Source: CAYRKT01 sp964425005 (lineage in GTDB: Bacteria > Synergistota > Synergistia > CAYRKT01). From it: a stretch of 19,301 nucleotides of DNA. The notes beneath the pieces are model-generated. The model was not told where the DNA came from. It did no database searches and worked only from the letters and a program-made list of their open reading frames with translations. Below are positions 7,703 through 13,996 of the stretch, one piece after another. The position numbers were made by a program, and so were the translations under genes. Every line of letters begins with the position of its first letter. The stretch's first letter is position 1. The stretch is taken from NCBI GenBank assembly GCA_964425005.1, contig CAYRKT010000026.1, positions 1 to 19,301 on the forward strand, read 5' to 3'.

Positions 7703-7722
7703 TTTCTTAGGAGGTGAGAGTA

Positions 7723-7959
7723 ATGAGGGCAATAGAGTTTGGTGATGGGCAGGGTAAAGGCCGCCTCGTTATTCCGATCTCAAAGATAGAGGCGGTTTTG
7801 TGGAAGGAGGAAACGACAGTCGTGTACCTTGATAACGGCGGTTGGATACAGGCTAGCGACCCGGAAGGTTCCTACTACTCCGAAATCAAGCGGGCGTTCG
7901 AACGAGATACGGGGGTTTACTCTGTAGGCGGCGGCTGGAGCTATTTCTTAGATGAGTAG
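7723..7959 (+). CDS. Small unknown protein (78 aa), probably highly expressed
   Basis: I do not recognise a family. The N-terminal 50 residues look like a small beta-barrel (GRLVIPISKIEAVLWKEE, then TTVVYLDNGGWIQAS), followed by a helix (YYSEIKRAFERDT) and a glycine/aromatic tail (GVYSVGGGWSYFLDE). I chose ATG 7723 over the GTG at 7714 because that GTG is part of the AGGAGGTGA SD. The gene stands alone between a near-consensus promoter and a strong bidirectional terminator, which is the architecture of an abundantly made small protein. Whether it is regulatory or structural is unknown. Confidence 0.8.
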   Translation: MRAIEFGDGQGKGRLVIPISKIEAVLWKEETTVVYLDNGGWIQASDPEGSYYSEIKRAFERDTGVYSVGGGWSYFLDE

Positions 7960-7976
7960 AAAAAGAAACAAGGAAA

Positions 7977-8000
7977 CCTCCCGGACGTGAGTCCGGGAGG
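7977..8000. terminator. Strong bidirectional terminator
   Basis: A perfect 10-bp stem CCTCCCGGAC / GTCCGGGAGG (7977-7986, 7991-8000) with a GTGA loop lies between convergent genes ending at 7959 (+) and 8037 (-). The minus strand continues into a T-rich run (TTTCCTTGTTTCTTTTT) and the plus strand into AAGAATTTTA. A second small hairpin, GGCCT-AA-AGGCC (8020-8031), lies between the minus stop codon and this terminator. Confidence 0.85.
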
Positions 8001-8036
8001 AAGAATTTTATACCCCAGCGGCCTAAAGGCCCGAAA

Positions 8037-8381
8037 CTACCTCCAGTAGACACCAAACGAAACGGCGTGTCTTAGGCCAAAGGAGTTTTGTCCGGGGAGA
8101 TAGACCAAGCCGCCCTCAAGCGAGAGCCAAAAATCCCCAAATCCCAGGAAAGCCAGGACGTAGGGGGAGAGGGAATAGCTCCCTGACACTTGGGAAGCCT
8201 CAAGGCCAGCAGATAGTGAAAATAGCCTCCCCAGGGAGAAAAGGTCCTGCTCGGCGTAGCAGACGTGCCTAGTTTCAGATTGGTACCAGGATAGCCTGCA
8301 CGCCGCTCTACCACCAGCGAGGGACTGGCTACCGAAGGCGAGTGCGCTCAGGAGTAGTGCTATCAGCACTAGCTTGCGCAT
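8037..8381 (-). CDS. Small secreted beta-rich protein (114 aa) overlapping the holin-like gene
   Basis: The N-terminus is a clear signal peptide: MRK, then a hydrophobic core LVLIALLLSALAFG, with signal peptidase I cleavage plausible near SQSLA-GG. The mature part has two cysteines (in RAACRLSW and HVCYAEQD) and alternating strands (SLSPYVLAFLGFGDFWLSLEGGLVYL), ending in an aromatic/basic VYWR. I chose ATG 8381 because GGAGGTG sits 8 bases upstream; the TTG at 8396 is unlikely. It overlaps the holin-like gene by 53 bp in another frame, implying coupled expression. Position suggests a lysis or envelope role. It lacks the lipobox cysteine of an outer-membrane spanin, so I leave it unnamed. Confidence 0.75.
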   Translation of the reverse strand: MRKLVLIALLLSALAFGSQSLAGGRAACRLSWYQSETRHVCYAEQDLFSLGRLFSLSAGLEASQVSGSYSLSPYVLAFLGFGDFWLSLEGGLVYLPGQNSFGLRHAVSFGVYWR

Positions 8382-8769
8382 TGCCACCACCTCCAACCTC
8401 AGTAGCGGGAGTGCCAGCAGTCTTGGACAGGAGAGTACGGGCTCCAGACACGATCAACGGAGCCTCAATGCCAGCCATCAAGCCGAAGAAAAGCCAGTTA
8501 TCCCCAAGATATCCAAGAAGCTTTCCAACAAAAGCCAGAACAAGACCGAGAATCAAGGAGAGGGCGGGAACCACTATCCCGTCCAGCTTGGTGATGGGGA
8601 AATGCTTCCTAACGAAGGAAATGAGCCCAACGATGAAGAGGGCAAGAGCGTGGGGCGAGCTAAACAAGGTCTGGAAATCAGGGATGGTCAACTCCCCAGT
8701 ATCCTGACCCTGCCCCAGAGCGGCCAACACCATGAAGGGCGAAAGAGCCAAAAGAAACCTTCTCAGCAT
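8329..8769 (-). CDS. Putative phage holin (three hydrophobic segments, 146 aa)
   Basis: Residues 4-19 form a hydrophobic N-terminal segment that could be a signal sequence. Predicted membrane helices follow at about 40-53 (HALALFIVGLISFV), 64-88 (GIVVPALSLILGLVLAFVGKLLGYLG) and 92-110 (WLFFGLMAGIEAPLIVSGA). A hydrophilic, charged C-terminal tail (GNAQASADSTTPERTRLR) ends the protein. Size, small-residue-rich helices and the GLMAG-IEA segment resemble holins of Gram-negative thermophile phages, which permeabilise the inner membrane at lysis. The SD AGGAGGT sits 4 bases before ATG 8769. A secreted protein gene overlaps its 3' end. No endolysin is recognised nearby, so the lysis call rests on topology alone. 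Confidence 0.7.
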   Translation of the reverse strand: MLRRFLLALSPFMVLAALGQGQDTGELTIPDFQTLFSSPHALALFIVGLISFVRKHFPITKLDGIVVPALSLILGLVLAFVGKLLGYLGDNWLFFGLMAGIEAPLIVSGARTLLSKTAGTPATEVGGGGNAQASADSTTPERTRLR

Positions 8770-8807
8770 TTTACCTCCTACTAGATGATTACCTATCCAC
8801 TACTCAC

Positions 8808-8823
8808 AAGCCTGCTCAGGCTT
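8808..8823 (-). other. Short hairpin overlapping the stop codon of the 9691-8822 gene
   Basis: AAGCCTG-AG-CAGGCTT on the minus strand is a 6-7 bp inverted repeat that starts inside the stop codon at 8822-8824. It has no T-tract behind it, so it is at best a weak terminator or an mRNA 3'-end/processing structure before the holin-like gene. I see no convincing promoter in the 52 bases between the two genes, so readthrough is likely. Confidence 0.35.
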
Positions 8824-9691
8824 AGAGCGAGCCTATACCATAAGTCTTAGACAACTCTCTTACTTTTTCAAGCACGTGGGTCATATTTATCCTGTAGTCC
8901 CATTCGGAGTAAGTTCCTACCAACTCTATCCCTTTAGGAATCTTTACCTTCCTATTCAACCTTAGAGGCACGGTGTAAAACTTGACCAGGTTCTCAACTT
9001 CCTTTATAGGCGACAAGCTCCAAATCTCTGAGTACCATTGTACTGTACTGGGCTTCTGGGGAATGCCTATCCTAACGTGGCGTGAGTAGATACTATCCTG
9101 GTCTAAGTCGTACACTAACTCATACTTTGGGTCAAACAAGTGCCCATCCCACCCACCAACTCTCTTGTCCCTCCACCCACCAACTCTCTTGTCCCTTTTT
9201 ACCCGGTATATGTACACCCGATCAAGCTCATTCTTCTTGTATCCTATTAGTGTCATCAATACCCTCAAGGGAACTGTTGACCATATCCACTCTGTTTCTC
9301 TAGGCTCTGGCTCCCCCTTTACCTTCACCAGAAAGGTACCCTCCTTGCTTTGCTTTATATACTCTATTTCGCCACTCTGGTACCACCCGTCTTTTTCTAT
9401 TTCAACTGAAACCGTTTGGAAAGTGCCTACCTCCAAATCCACATCAAAGCCCACCTTCTTTTGATAAAGAGAAATCATTTCCTGACTTGCCCGGTCAAGC
9501 ACAGTTCCGTGCATGTAAGCACCACGTATAGACTCACGCACTTTTAAGTCTTTGCCGAACACCTCTCTAAAAGGTGCGAAGCTAGGTTCTACCGATTTGA
9601 AAACATAAGCCGGGATGCTCGGCCTGCCTAGCGGCCTGATCCCAGTCATTCTGTAAATGAGGTAGCTAGTGGGGTTGACACCTATGACCAT
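8822..9691 (-). CDS. Unknown 289-residue protein with a fresh 8-residue duplication
   Basis: No family is firmly recognised. The order of elements recalls PD-(D/E)XK/RecB-like nucleases: an N-terminal helix with GTVLDRASQE (62-71), a strand SGEIEYI (106-112), a strand FLVKVKG (120-126) and then helix-strand YKKNELDRVYIYRVKR (151-166). However, the D/E expected before the lysine is absent, so it would be inactive or not a nuclease. RDKRVGGW is repeated exactly at 166-181. I chose ATG 9691: the TTG at 9709 would start upstream of the predicted transcript start, and there is no SD, so the message looks leaderless. The gene precedes the holin-like gene on the same strand. Confidence 0.8.
   Translation of the reverse strand: MVIGVNPTSYLIYRMTGIRPLGRPSIPAYVFKSVEPSFAPFREVFGKDLKVRESIRGAYMHGTVLDRASQEMISLYQKKVGFDVDLEVGTFQTVSVEIEKDGWYQSGEIEYIKQSKEGTFLVKVKGEPEPRETEWIWSTVPLRVLMTLIGYKKNELDRVYIYRVKRDKRVGGWRDKRVGGWDGHLFDPKYELVYDLDQDSIYSRHVRIGIPQKPSTVQWYSEIWSLSPIKEVENLVKFYTVPLRLNRKVKIPKGIELVGTYSEWDYRINMTHVLEKVRELSKTYGIGSL
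9149..9196. repeat. Exact 24-bp tandem duplication (two copies) inside a coding region
   Basis: Bases 9149-9172 and 9173-9196 are identical. Each copy starts CCACCCACC and ends CTTGTCCCT. The unit is a multiple of three, so it adds eight residues (RDKRVGGW) without breaking the frame. Identity at every base, including synonymous positions, means the duplication is recent or actively maintained, or is an assembly artefact. Confidence 0.95.
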
Positions 9692-9699
9692 ACAAGAAG

Positions 9700-9727
9700 A
9701 TAATAGCAAAAAGAAGGTGAATGTCTA
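9700..9727 (-). promoter_or_regulatory. Promoter for a leaderless 9691-8822 message
   Basis: On the minus strand TAGACA (9722-9727), 16 bases, then TATTAT (9700-9705). The ATG at 9691 begins nine bases past the -10 box, with no SD between. The transcript should start at or within a base or two of the ATG. Confidence 0.6.
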
Positions 9728-9750
9728 CGCTCTTGACCTGGGTAAAAGAG

Positions 9751-9783
9751 AGAATTCCGGGGTACATCAAACCCCGGAATTCT
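9751..9783 (-). terminator. Terminator after the DUF932 gene
   Basis: A perfect 13-bp stem (AGAATTCCGGGGT / ACCCCGGAATTCT, 9751-9763 and 9771-9783) with a 7-base loop begins about 20 bases after the DUF932 stop. The minus strand continues into CTCTTTTACCC, a short imperfect U-tract. It insulates DUF932 from the next minus unit, whose promoter follows directly. Confidence 0.8.
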
Positions 9784-9804
9784 TTACTGGCATTTAAGCG
9801 AGCG

Positions 9805-10785
9805 TCAAAGCAGGCTAGTGACAAACCTCCATCCCAGGACCTTTTCCTTGGCCCTGGCTCCCAGGACACGGGCCTCATCCAGACGACGAGTTTCCTTAGG
9901 GCTACGCTTAGGACCAGTCCTCCAATCGGCAGTTTCCAGCACTGCCTGGAGGCCAGCATAGGCAGTACGGGCTAGACGGGGGTACTCGTCGTTGAAGCGC
10001 TCGTAGGACTCCAGAAAAGCTTCCCTGGCAAAGGCTGTGGCCTCCATCCGGTTTTCGTAGAAACGGAGAGCCCTCTGCTTGTCCTCCTCGCTTTCGTTCC
10101 CCTGGAACTCTGGAGGTTCTGGGAAGGCGTACACGTAGTCTAAGAGTGCATCGATTTGAGCGTCAAAGTCACCAACTTTTGCCAAAGCCTCAAGCTTACG
10201 GTCAACCTCCTCCTGCTTGGCCTTGGAAACGGCTACAATAGCCGCTCCTCTAGCCCTACCCTGTGCGCCCCGGAAGTGTTTCACTGAAATCGTGAAAGAG
10301 CTTTCTTTCTCCGAAACCACCAGAGTATTCATACAAACTACTCTGGTAGGGGAGTAAAGCACTTTCCAGGCTTTTCCGGGCTCGTAGCTGTGGAGTACCA
10401 CGATGTGTTTCAGGTACTCCTCCCCAAGGACCTGTCCCCTATGTTCAAAGGTAAAGAAGACGTACCTTCCCTCCCGAAGTTGCCCGGCGGCAGAAAGTGG
10501 GAACTCCTTGGCAATCTCGTCCAACACGTCCATAACGTCCTCCAGGCGGATTAGCTCCCACCTGGAGGTGACGGTGCCGAAGACCTCTCCATCCTTAGAA
10601 ACGACGCCGTAGTAGCCCGAGGGCTCCCCATTAGGAAGCATGAGGGGGAACAGATCGGGCTCCTCAAACCCAGAAACCGAAGCGGCCAGAGAAGGTGGGA
10701 TGGGCTCCAAGAAATGCAAGCCGATGCGGTGCCACGCTGGTTCCCTGACCGAAACGAACTTTTCCTTATGGATTCCGTGAGACAT
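9805..10785 (-). CDS. DUF932 / phage-plasmid-like protein (TIGR03299 type)
   Basis: The 326-aa product matches the DUF932 family (PF06067, TIGR03299), found in phages and plasmids and of unknown biochemical role. Typical features include the N-terminal VREPAWHRIG (12-21), the central GYYGVVSKDGEVFGTVTSRWELI segment (in two parts, about 57-80) and CMNTLVVSEKESSFTISVKH near the middle. A helical C-terminal half (KAKQEEVDRKLEAL onward) ends with a basic tail. I chose ATG 10785 (MSHGIHKEK) because GAGGAGGTAG lies at SD distance and the promoter lies upstream. The reading from 10935 would start before the promoter. It is a single-gene unit with a near-consensus promoter, a leader hairpin and a strong terminator, so it is probably strongly and separately controlled. 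Confidence 0.9.
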   Translation of the reverse strand: MSHGIHKEKFVSVREPAWHRIGLHFLEPIPPSLAASVSGFEEPDLFPLMLPNGEPSGYYGVVSKDGEVFGTVTSRWELIRLEDVMDVLDEIAKEFPLSAAGQLREGRYVFFTFEHRGQVLGEEYLKHIVVLHSYEPGKAWKVLYSPTRVVCMNTLVVSEKESSFTISVKHFRGAQGRARGAAIVAVSKAKQEEVDRKLEALAKVGDFDAQIDALLDYVYAFPEPPEFQGNESEEDKQRALRFYENRMEATAFAREAFLESYERFNDEYPRLARTAYAGLQAVLETADWRTGPKRSPKETRRLDEARVLGARAKEKVLGWRFVTSLL

Positions 10786-10806
10786 CTCTTCTACCTCCTC
10801 TCTCTC

Positions 10807-10828
10807 TAGTAGCCCTTCTGGGCTACTA
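10807..10828 (-). promoter_or_regulatory. Perfect 9-bp hairpin at the very 5' end of the DUF932 message
   Basis: TAGTAGCCC / GGGCTACTA (10820-10828 and 10807-10815) with a 4-base loop sits immediately after the -10 box, at about +1 of the predicted transcript, and just before the GAGGAGGTAG SD. It may cap the RNA 5' end against decay, act as an operator for a dimeric regulator, or both. Confidence 0.7.
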
Positions 10829-10833
10829 ACCAC

Positions 10834-10862
10834 ACCATAACACAAGAGGATTGACTTGTCAA
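10834..10862 (-). promoter_or_regulatory. Promoter of the DUF932 gene (TTGACAAGTCA class)
   Basis: On the minus strand TTGACA (10857-10862) within TTGACAAGTCAA, exactly 17 bases, then TATGGT (10834-10839) followed by GT. It is nearly identical in its key positions to the promoter at 17946-17974. It is divergent from the tail-fibre promoter at 10929-10957. The roughly 200 bases from 10786 to 10984 hold only these promoters, the leader hairpin and leaders. Confidence 0.8.
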
Positions 10863-10928
10863 TAGGTGGTTTGGGTTGTGGCAACAGGCAAAGTAAAAAC
10901 ACACACCAGTCCCTACACAGCTTAAGCC

Positions 10929-10957
10929 TTGACACAACAAACCCATCAGAATATACT
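10929..10957 (+). promoter_or_regulatory. Promoter of the tail-fibre operon
   Basis: TTGACA (10929-10934), exactly 17 bases, TATACT (10952-10957). A leader of about 20 bases ends in a G-rich SD region (GGGGGTGG, 10973-10980) before the GTG start at 10985. Confidence 0.8.
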
Positions 10958-10984
10958 TTTTAGGCGAGAGTTGGGGGTGGATAG

Positions 10985-11344
10985 GTGGCAGTCAAGAAAA
11001 CTTATTCATCTCTGGATTTTTTGGGTGTCAATCGTATACTCAATCTCCCCAACCCTACTAATGACAGCGATCCGGCAACAAAGGCGTATGTTGACCAGGC
11101 TATACAGAACGCTATCTCCCAAAGCAACCTTTCAAGAGTTGTCTTTACCATTGGAGATGGTACTAACACAACCTTTACACTAAACCACAACTTGGGAACC
11201 AGGAATGTAGTGGTACAGGCTTATCACGCAACCAGCTACGAGGACGTTGGGGTTTCCGTGAAGAGGGTTTCCGCCAATGCGGTAGAGATTTCCTTCCCTT
11301 CCCCTCCTGCTCAAAATAGTATCGTGGTAGTTATAATAGGTTGA
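10985..11344 (+). CDS. Short tail-fibre / fibre-adaptor protein (119 aa)
   Basis: The N-terminal LDFLGVNRILNLPNP (10-24) and DPATKAYVDQAI (29-40) form the short fibre motif, including the ATKAYVD element seen in many tail fibres, and a likely trimerising helix follows. The C-terminal domain FTLNHNLGTRNVVVQAY (64-80) ... SANAVEISFPSPPAQNSIVVVIIG (96-119) is the beta domain common at the ends of tail fibres and short adaptors. The protein probably sits on the tail and either contacts receptors or attaches the long fibre. Start is GTG 10985 with a G-rich SD. It is followed after 13 bases by the long fibre gene, forming an operon. Confidence 0.85.
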   Translation: MAVKKTYSSLDFLGVNRILNLPNPTNDSDPATKAYVDQAIQNAISQSNLSRVVFTIGDGTNTTFTLNHNLGTRNVVVQAYHATSYEDVGVSVKRVSANAVEISFPSPPAQNSIVVVIIG

Positions 11345-11357
11345 AGACTTCTATTGA

Positions 11358-13055
11358 ATGAGGAAAAAGCTCCTGTATGTGCCAAACATACCCTCTCTGA
11401 CCTCCCCGCCTAATAACCCGCAAGAAGGAGACATATACTTTGACGAAACAATAGGAAGGTTCCGTATTTACACCGGAACCCGGTGGGCTAATATGGCAGA
11501 GGAGGTTGAGGTAGAGTTATTTAGTGAAACCTCCGGTGGAACTGTTCCCTCCACCGGGGGTAAAAAGCGAGTATATCTTTCGGAAAAAGGCTGGGCGTAC
11601 ACCAGCCAGGTCATGGCCGAGGACGCCCTTCGCCATTTTGGACTCTCGTCAACGCTGGCAAACGGGGTTATCATTCCTGCCTACATCTACCCCTCTAACC
11701 CAGAAACAAACCCGGAGTACTCTGAGATAATAAGAGCGGCTGTTGAGTCTAGAAGGCCGATCGTTGCTATCTTAAACCCCAACAACGGCCCTGGCACCTC
11801 TGTTGACCCTAACTACTCTGCCATCATAAAGAGGCTTACTTCAAACGGAGTAACCGTTGGTGGATATGTTTATACCCAGTACGGAAACCGTAGCATAAGT
11901 GCTGTAAAGTCTGATATCCAAACCTGGAACAACCTCTACCCTGAAGTAAGAGCTATCTTCATAGACGAGTTCCCAAGCCAATACAACCAAACTCTTGCTG
12001 ATTACTACTCAGAAATATGCGATTTTGCCCGCTCCTTGGGATTTTGGTTGGTTATTGCTAACCCTGGAACTACTATAGATGAGAATTGGTTCTCGCTACC
12101 CTACGGGCCGGACATTTTCAAGATATATGAACAGCCCTCATACCCCAGTTCACAGATAAAAAGCCAGATCTCTTCCCTCTTGAATAGCGGTACCTATGTC
12201 AGGAGCAGAATAGCGGCTTTGGTATATGGGGTTTCCTGGGACTGGAGCGAAGTTTCTTGGCTCGTAGACCACTTTGGGTGGGTATTCATAACTAACGACA
12301 CGACTCCTAACCCGTGGGACACCGCTGGGTATGTGGTTCTGAGTGCGCAATCATTTAACTACCGTTCTATACCTAAGTTTTCTGGGTCAGTTGGGGGGTT
12401 GGTGCCAGACGCCTCTTCACTAAACCCTTCTCAGGTCTACTATTTAGACTCCAGGGGGCAATGGTCATCACCTTCCGAGTCTCAAATCCCATATATTCCC
12501 AAAACCCACCTTCCCAAGTTGCCTAGGCCCGGTCCTTTGTCCGGAGACAATAACCGGGTAATCCCTCATGCCACAGCTAGTGCGGCTTTGACTACCCTAG
12601 CATCTACAGCGAACCAGGTCAGGATCATTCCCATAGAGGTAGTCACTACCGTAGTGATAACCTTAGTATCTATAAACATTTCTACAGCATCAGCCGGAAC
12701 CGCCTCTATTGGGATATATTCGTCAAGACAGCGATACCCTTTCCAACCAACAAACCTGCTTTATCAAGTTACTGGCCTGAATACTGGGGCTACTGGCACG
12801 GTTTCTTCCACAAGCCTGTCTTGGGAACTCACTCCCGGCATCTACTGGTTGGCTATATGGACTAGCTCAACTCCAACCTTAAGGGTTGTTCCAGTAGGAA
12901 ACCTGGCTCCCATATCCACCAACATTGCAGGAAACAACGCTTCCGTTACCAGCTACGCCTTTTCCAGTACTACTGGGCTTCCAGCTAGCGCACCCTCAAC
13001 GTTTACCCCGCAAAACACAGCATTCCCAGCAATAGGGATTTTATATACAGCCTGA
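11358..13055 (+). CDS. Long tail fibre with spherulation-specific family 4 (spherulin-4-like) domain
   Basis: This 565-aa protein appears to be a receptor-binding fibre with a probable enzymatic domain. Residues 1-50 hold the common fibre segment PQEGDIYFDETIGRFRIYTG. Residues about 104-325 resemble the spherulation-specific family 4 domain (PF12138), a TIM-barrel glycosidase-like fold: strands GVIIPAYIYP, RRPIVAILNP, GGYVYTQYG and RAIFIDEFPS (199-208, acidic D203/E204 a likely active site), then FWLVIANPG and WVFITND. From about 390 the protein is Ser/Thr-rich and beta, a plausible fibre-tip domain. It may bind or cleave a surface polysaccharide. The SD is weak and the gene is probably translated by coupling 13 bases after the adaptor gene. 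Confidence 0.88.
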   Translation: MRKKLLYVPNIPSLTSPPNNPQEGDIYFDETIGRFRIYTGTRWANMAEEVEVELFSETSGGTVPSTGGKKRVYLSEKGWAYTSQVMAEDALRHFGLSSTLANGVIIPAYIYPSNPETNPEYSEIIRAAVESRRPIVAILNPNNGPGTSVDPNYSAIIKRLTSNGVTVGGYVYTQYGNRSISAVKSDIQTWNNLYPEVRAIFIDEFPSQYNQTLADYYSEICDFARSLGFWLVIANPGTTIDENWFSLPYGPDIFKIYEQPSYPSSQIKSQISSLLNSGTYVRSRIAALVYGVSWDWSEVSWLVDHFGWVFITNDTTPNPWDTAGYVVLSAQSFNYRSIPKFSGSVGGLVPDASSLNPSQVYYLDSRGQWSSPSESQIPYIPKTHLPKLPRPGPLSGDNNRVIPHATASAALTTLASTANQVRIIPIEVVTTVVITLVSINISTASAGTASIGIYSSRQRYPFQPTNLLYQVTGLNTGATGTVSSTSLSWELTPGIYWLAIWTSSTPTLRVVPVGNLAPISTNIAGNNASVTSYAFSSTTGLPASAPSTFTPQNTAFPAIGILYTA

Positions 13056-13067
13056 GATCGTTTCCAC

Positions 13068-13367
13068 TCACGCACGCCTAGAGTTCCCGTCCCCTCTGAA
13101 GCCGGGGATGAGGAACCTTCCTCTTCTGCATGCCTTACCCTCTACAGTTATATGCATAAGTGGCAACTCCTGGTAATCGCTTGGGTCGTATACTACCACC
13201 AAAGTCCCTTCTACTGGAGGGTCTACTGATATGTTGGCCCTGGGTATCTCTACCGGGTAGAACAAGGTTTCCCCTGGGGACAATAAGGTAGTTTTTTCGT
13301 ACCCTTGATAAGAAATTCTTACTATAACTGGACTGTTGCCTCTATTACAGATGGTAGTAGTCCTCAT
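13068..13367 (-). CDS. Small beta-rich protein (99 aa), relative of its upstream neighbour
   Basis: I do not recognise a named family. It is predicted to be an all-beta sandwich: TTICNRGNSPVIVRISYQG, then TTLLSPGETLFYPVE and GTLVVVYD. The pattern N-x-G-x-x-PVI ... TTLLSP-x-E recurs in the gene upstream. A basic tail (CRRGRFLIPGFRGDGNSRRA) ends it. ATG 13367 has an AAGGAG SD. It is the second gene of a two-gene minus unit, 20 bases after its relative, and ends 12 bases from the convergent fibre gene with no terminator between. Small beta proteins beside fibre genes are often tail or capsid decoration proteins; that assignment is inference. Confidence 0.72.
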   Translation of the reverse strand: MRTTTICNRGNSPVIVRISYQGYEKTTLLSPGETLFYPVEIPRANISVDPPVEGTLVVVYDPSDYQELPLMHITVEGKACRRGRFLIPGFRGDGNSRRA

Positions 13368-13387
13368 GCTGGCTCCTTATCTAGAAA

Positions 13388-13663
13388 CTATTCTGGCTCT
13401 CCTGCACTACCCGCACCGTTGGCTAACACCTTCATTCCAGGCCACGGAGCCTCCGAGTCCACTATCTCAGGATCGCTACTTGGGCCTATCCTCTCCTTGG
13501 GAGAAAGCAAGGTAGAGCTTCCGGAGGGAAACTTTGCGATAACGGGGTGTGGACCAAGATTGGTAAGGACTACGGCATCGTAAGAGGTTCCGGCCCCGCT
13601 TCCGTTCTGTGGGCAGGTGCATGAGGAAAAGTCAAATACAAGCAGTTCTATTTCTATAGGCAT
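13388..13663 (-). CDS. Small beta-rich protein (91 aa), first of a related pair
   Basis: I do not recognise a named family. The core reads AVVLTNLGPHPVIAKFPSG then SSTLLSPKERI, matching the downstream protein at N-x-G, PVI, TLLSP and the E after it. An N-terminal strand IEIELLVFDF and a CTCPQNGSGAG segment precede the core, and a Gly/Ala/Pro-rich tail follows. ATG 13663 has a short SD-like GGTGA. I found no convincing promoter in the 74 bases shared with the divergent gene at 13738. With the next gene it forms a two-gene unit, probably a duplication that has diverged. Confidence 0.7.
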   Translation of the reverse strand: MPIEIELLVFDFSSCTCPQNGSGAGTSYDAVVLTNLGPHPVIAKFPSGSSTLLSPKERIGPSSDPEIVDSEAPWPGMKVLANGAGSAGEPE

Positions 13664-13700
13664 GTATTCACCGGGAACCAGACCTAGGAAAGTGTGGATG

Positions 13701-13729
13701 TAGACAAGTGCCTATAAGTATGTTATACC
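13701..13729 (+). promoter_or_regulatory. Promoter for a leaderless small gene at 13738
   Basis: TAGACA (13701-13706) within TAGACAAGT, exactly 17 bases, then TATACC (13724-13729). ATG 13738 begins nine bases past the -10 box with no SD between. The AGT after the -35 is shared with other promoters in the window. Confidence 0.6.
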
Positions 13730-13737
13730 ATAGTCGT

Positions 13738-13914
13738 ATGAGGAAGAAAGGGAAGAGGAAGAAGGGTTTTAGAGTTCCTTTGGGTAATGAGGACTGGAGG
13801 AAGCTGAAAAACCGATCCGGCGCTGGCCCACATAAAAGGAAGCGGGGCAGGGAGATGGAAGAGTGGGAAGAGGACTGGGAGCTTTACGATGGCACTTACG
13901 ACACCAAAAACTAG
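13738..13914 (+). CDS. Tiny charge-segregated protein (58 aa)
   Basis: The N-terminal half is strongly basic (MRKKGKRKKGFRVP and HKRKRGRE) and the C-terminal third strongly acidic (MEEWEEDWELYDGTYD). I do not recognise it. It could bind nucleic acid through the basic part or act as a small connector. Start is ATG 13738, set by the promoter position; the reading from 13708 would begin inside the promoter. It is a single-gene unit and the next gene has its own promoter 34 bases after the stop. Confidence 0.6.
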   Translation: MRKKGKRKKGFRVPLGNEDWRKLKNRSGAGPHKRKRGREMEEWEEDWELYDGTYDTKN

Positions 13915-13947
13915 CTAGTAGACTTTTGCAGTGAAGAGTAGGAGGAG

Positions 13948-13976
13948 TTGACAAGTAAGGGATAGTGTGTGATAAT
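13948..13976 (+). promoter_or_regulatory. Promoter (TTGACAAGT class) of the small membrane protein gene
   Basis: TTGACA (13948-13953) within TTGACAAGT, exactly 17 bases, then GATAAT (13971-13976). A leader containing SD GAGGTGAGG precedes ATG 13997. An overlapping TAATAT could also serve as -10 with a longer spacer. Confidence 0.7.
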
Positions 13977-13996
13977 ATAGCTGAGGTGAGGCGGGT

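Noticed and set aside
8037..8381. Rz1-type outer-membrane spanin
   Set aside because: The signal peptide has no lipobox cysteine and the mature part is beta-rich rather than short and proline-rich.
8342..8784. Two plus-strand open frames of 121 and 136 residues opposite the holin-like gene
   Set aside because: They have no SD or promoter, low-complexity composition, and lie antisense to a gene with clear membrane helices and a strong SD.
9149..9196. CRISPR-like repeat
   Set aside because: Only two directly adjacent copies without spacers, inside a coding frame. It is a simple tandem duplication.
10786..10935. 50-residue N-terminal extension of DUF932
   Set aside because: It would start upstream of the gene's own promoter and cross the leader hairpin. 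The family N-terminus matches the ATG at 10785.
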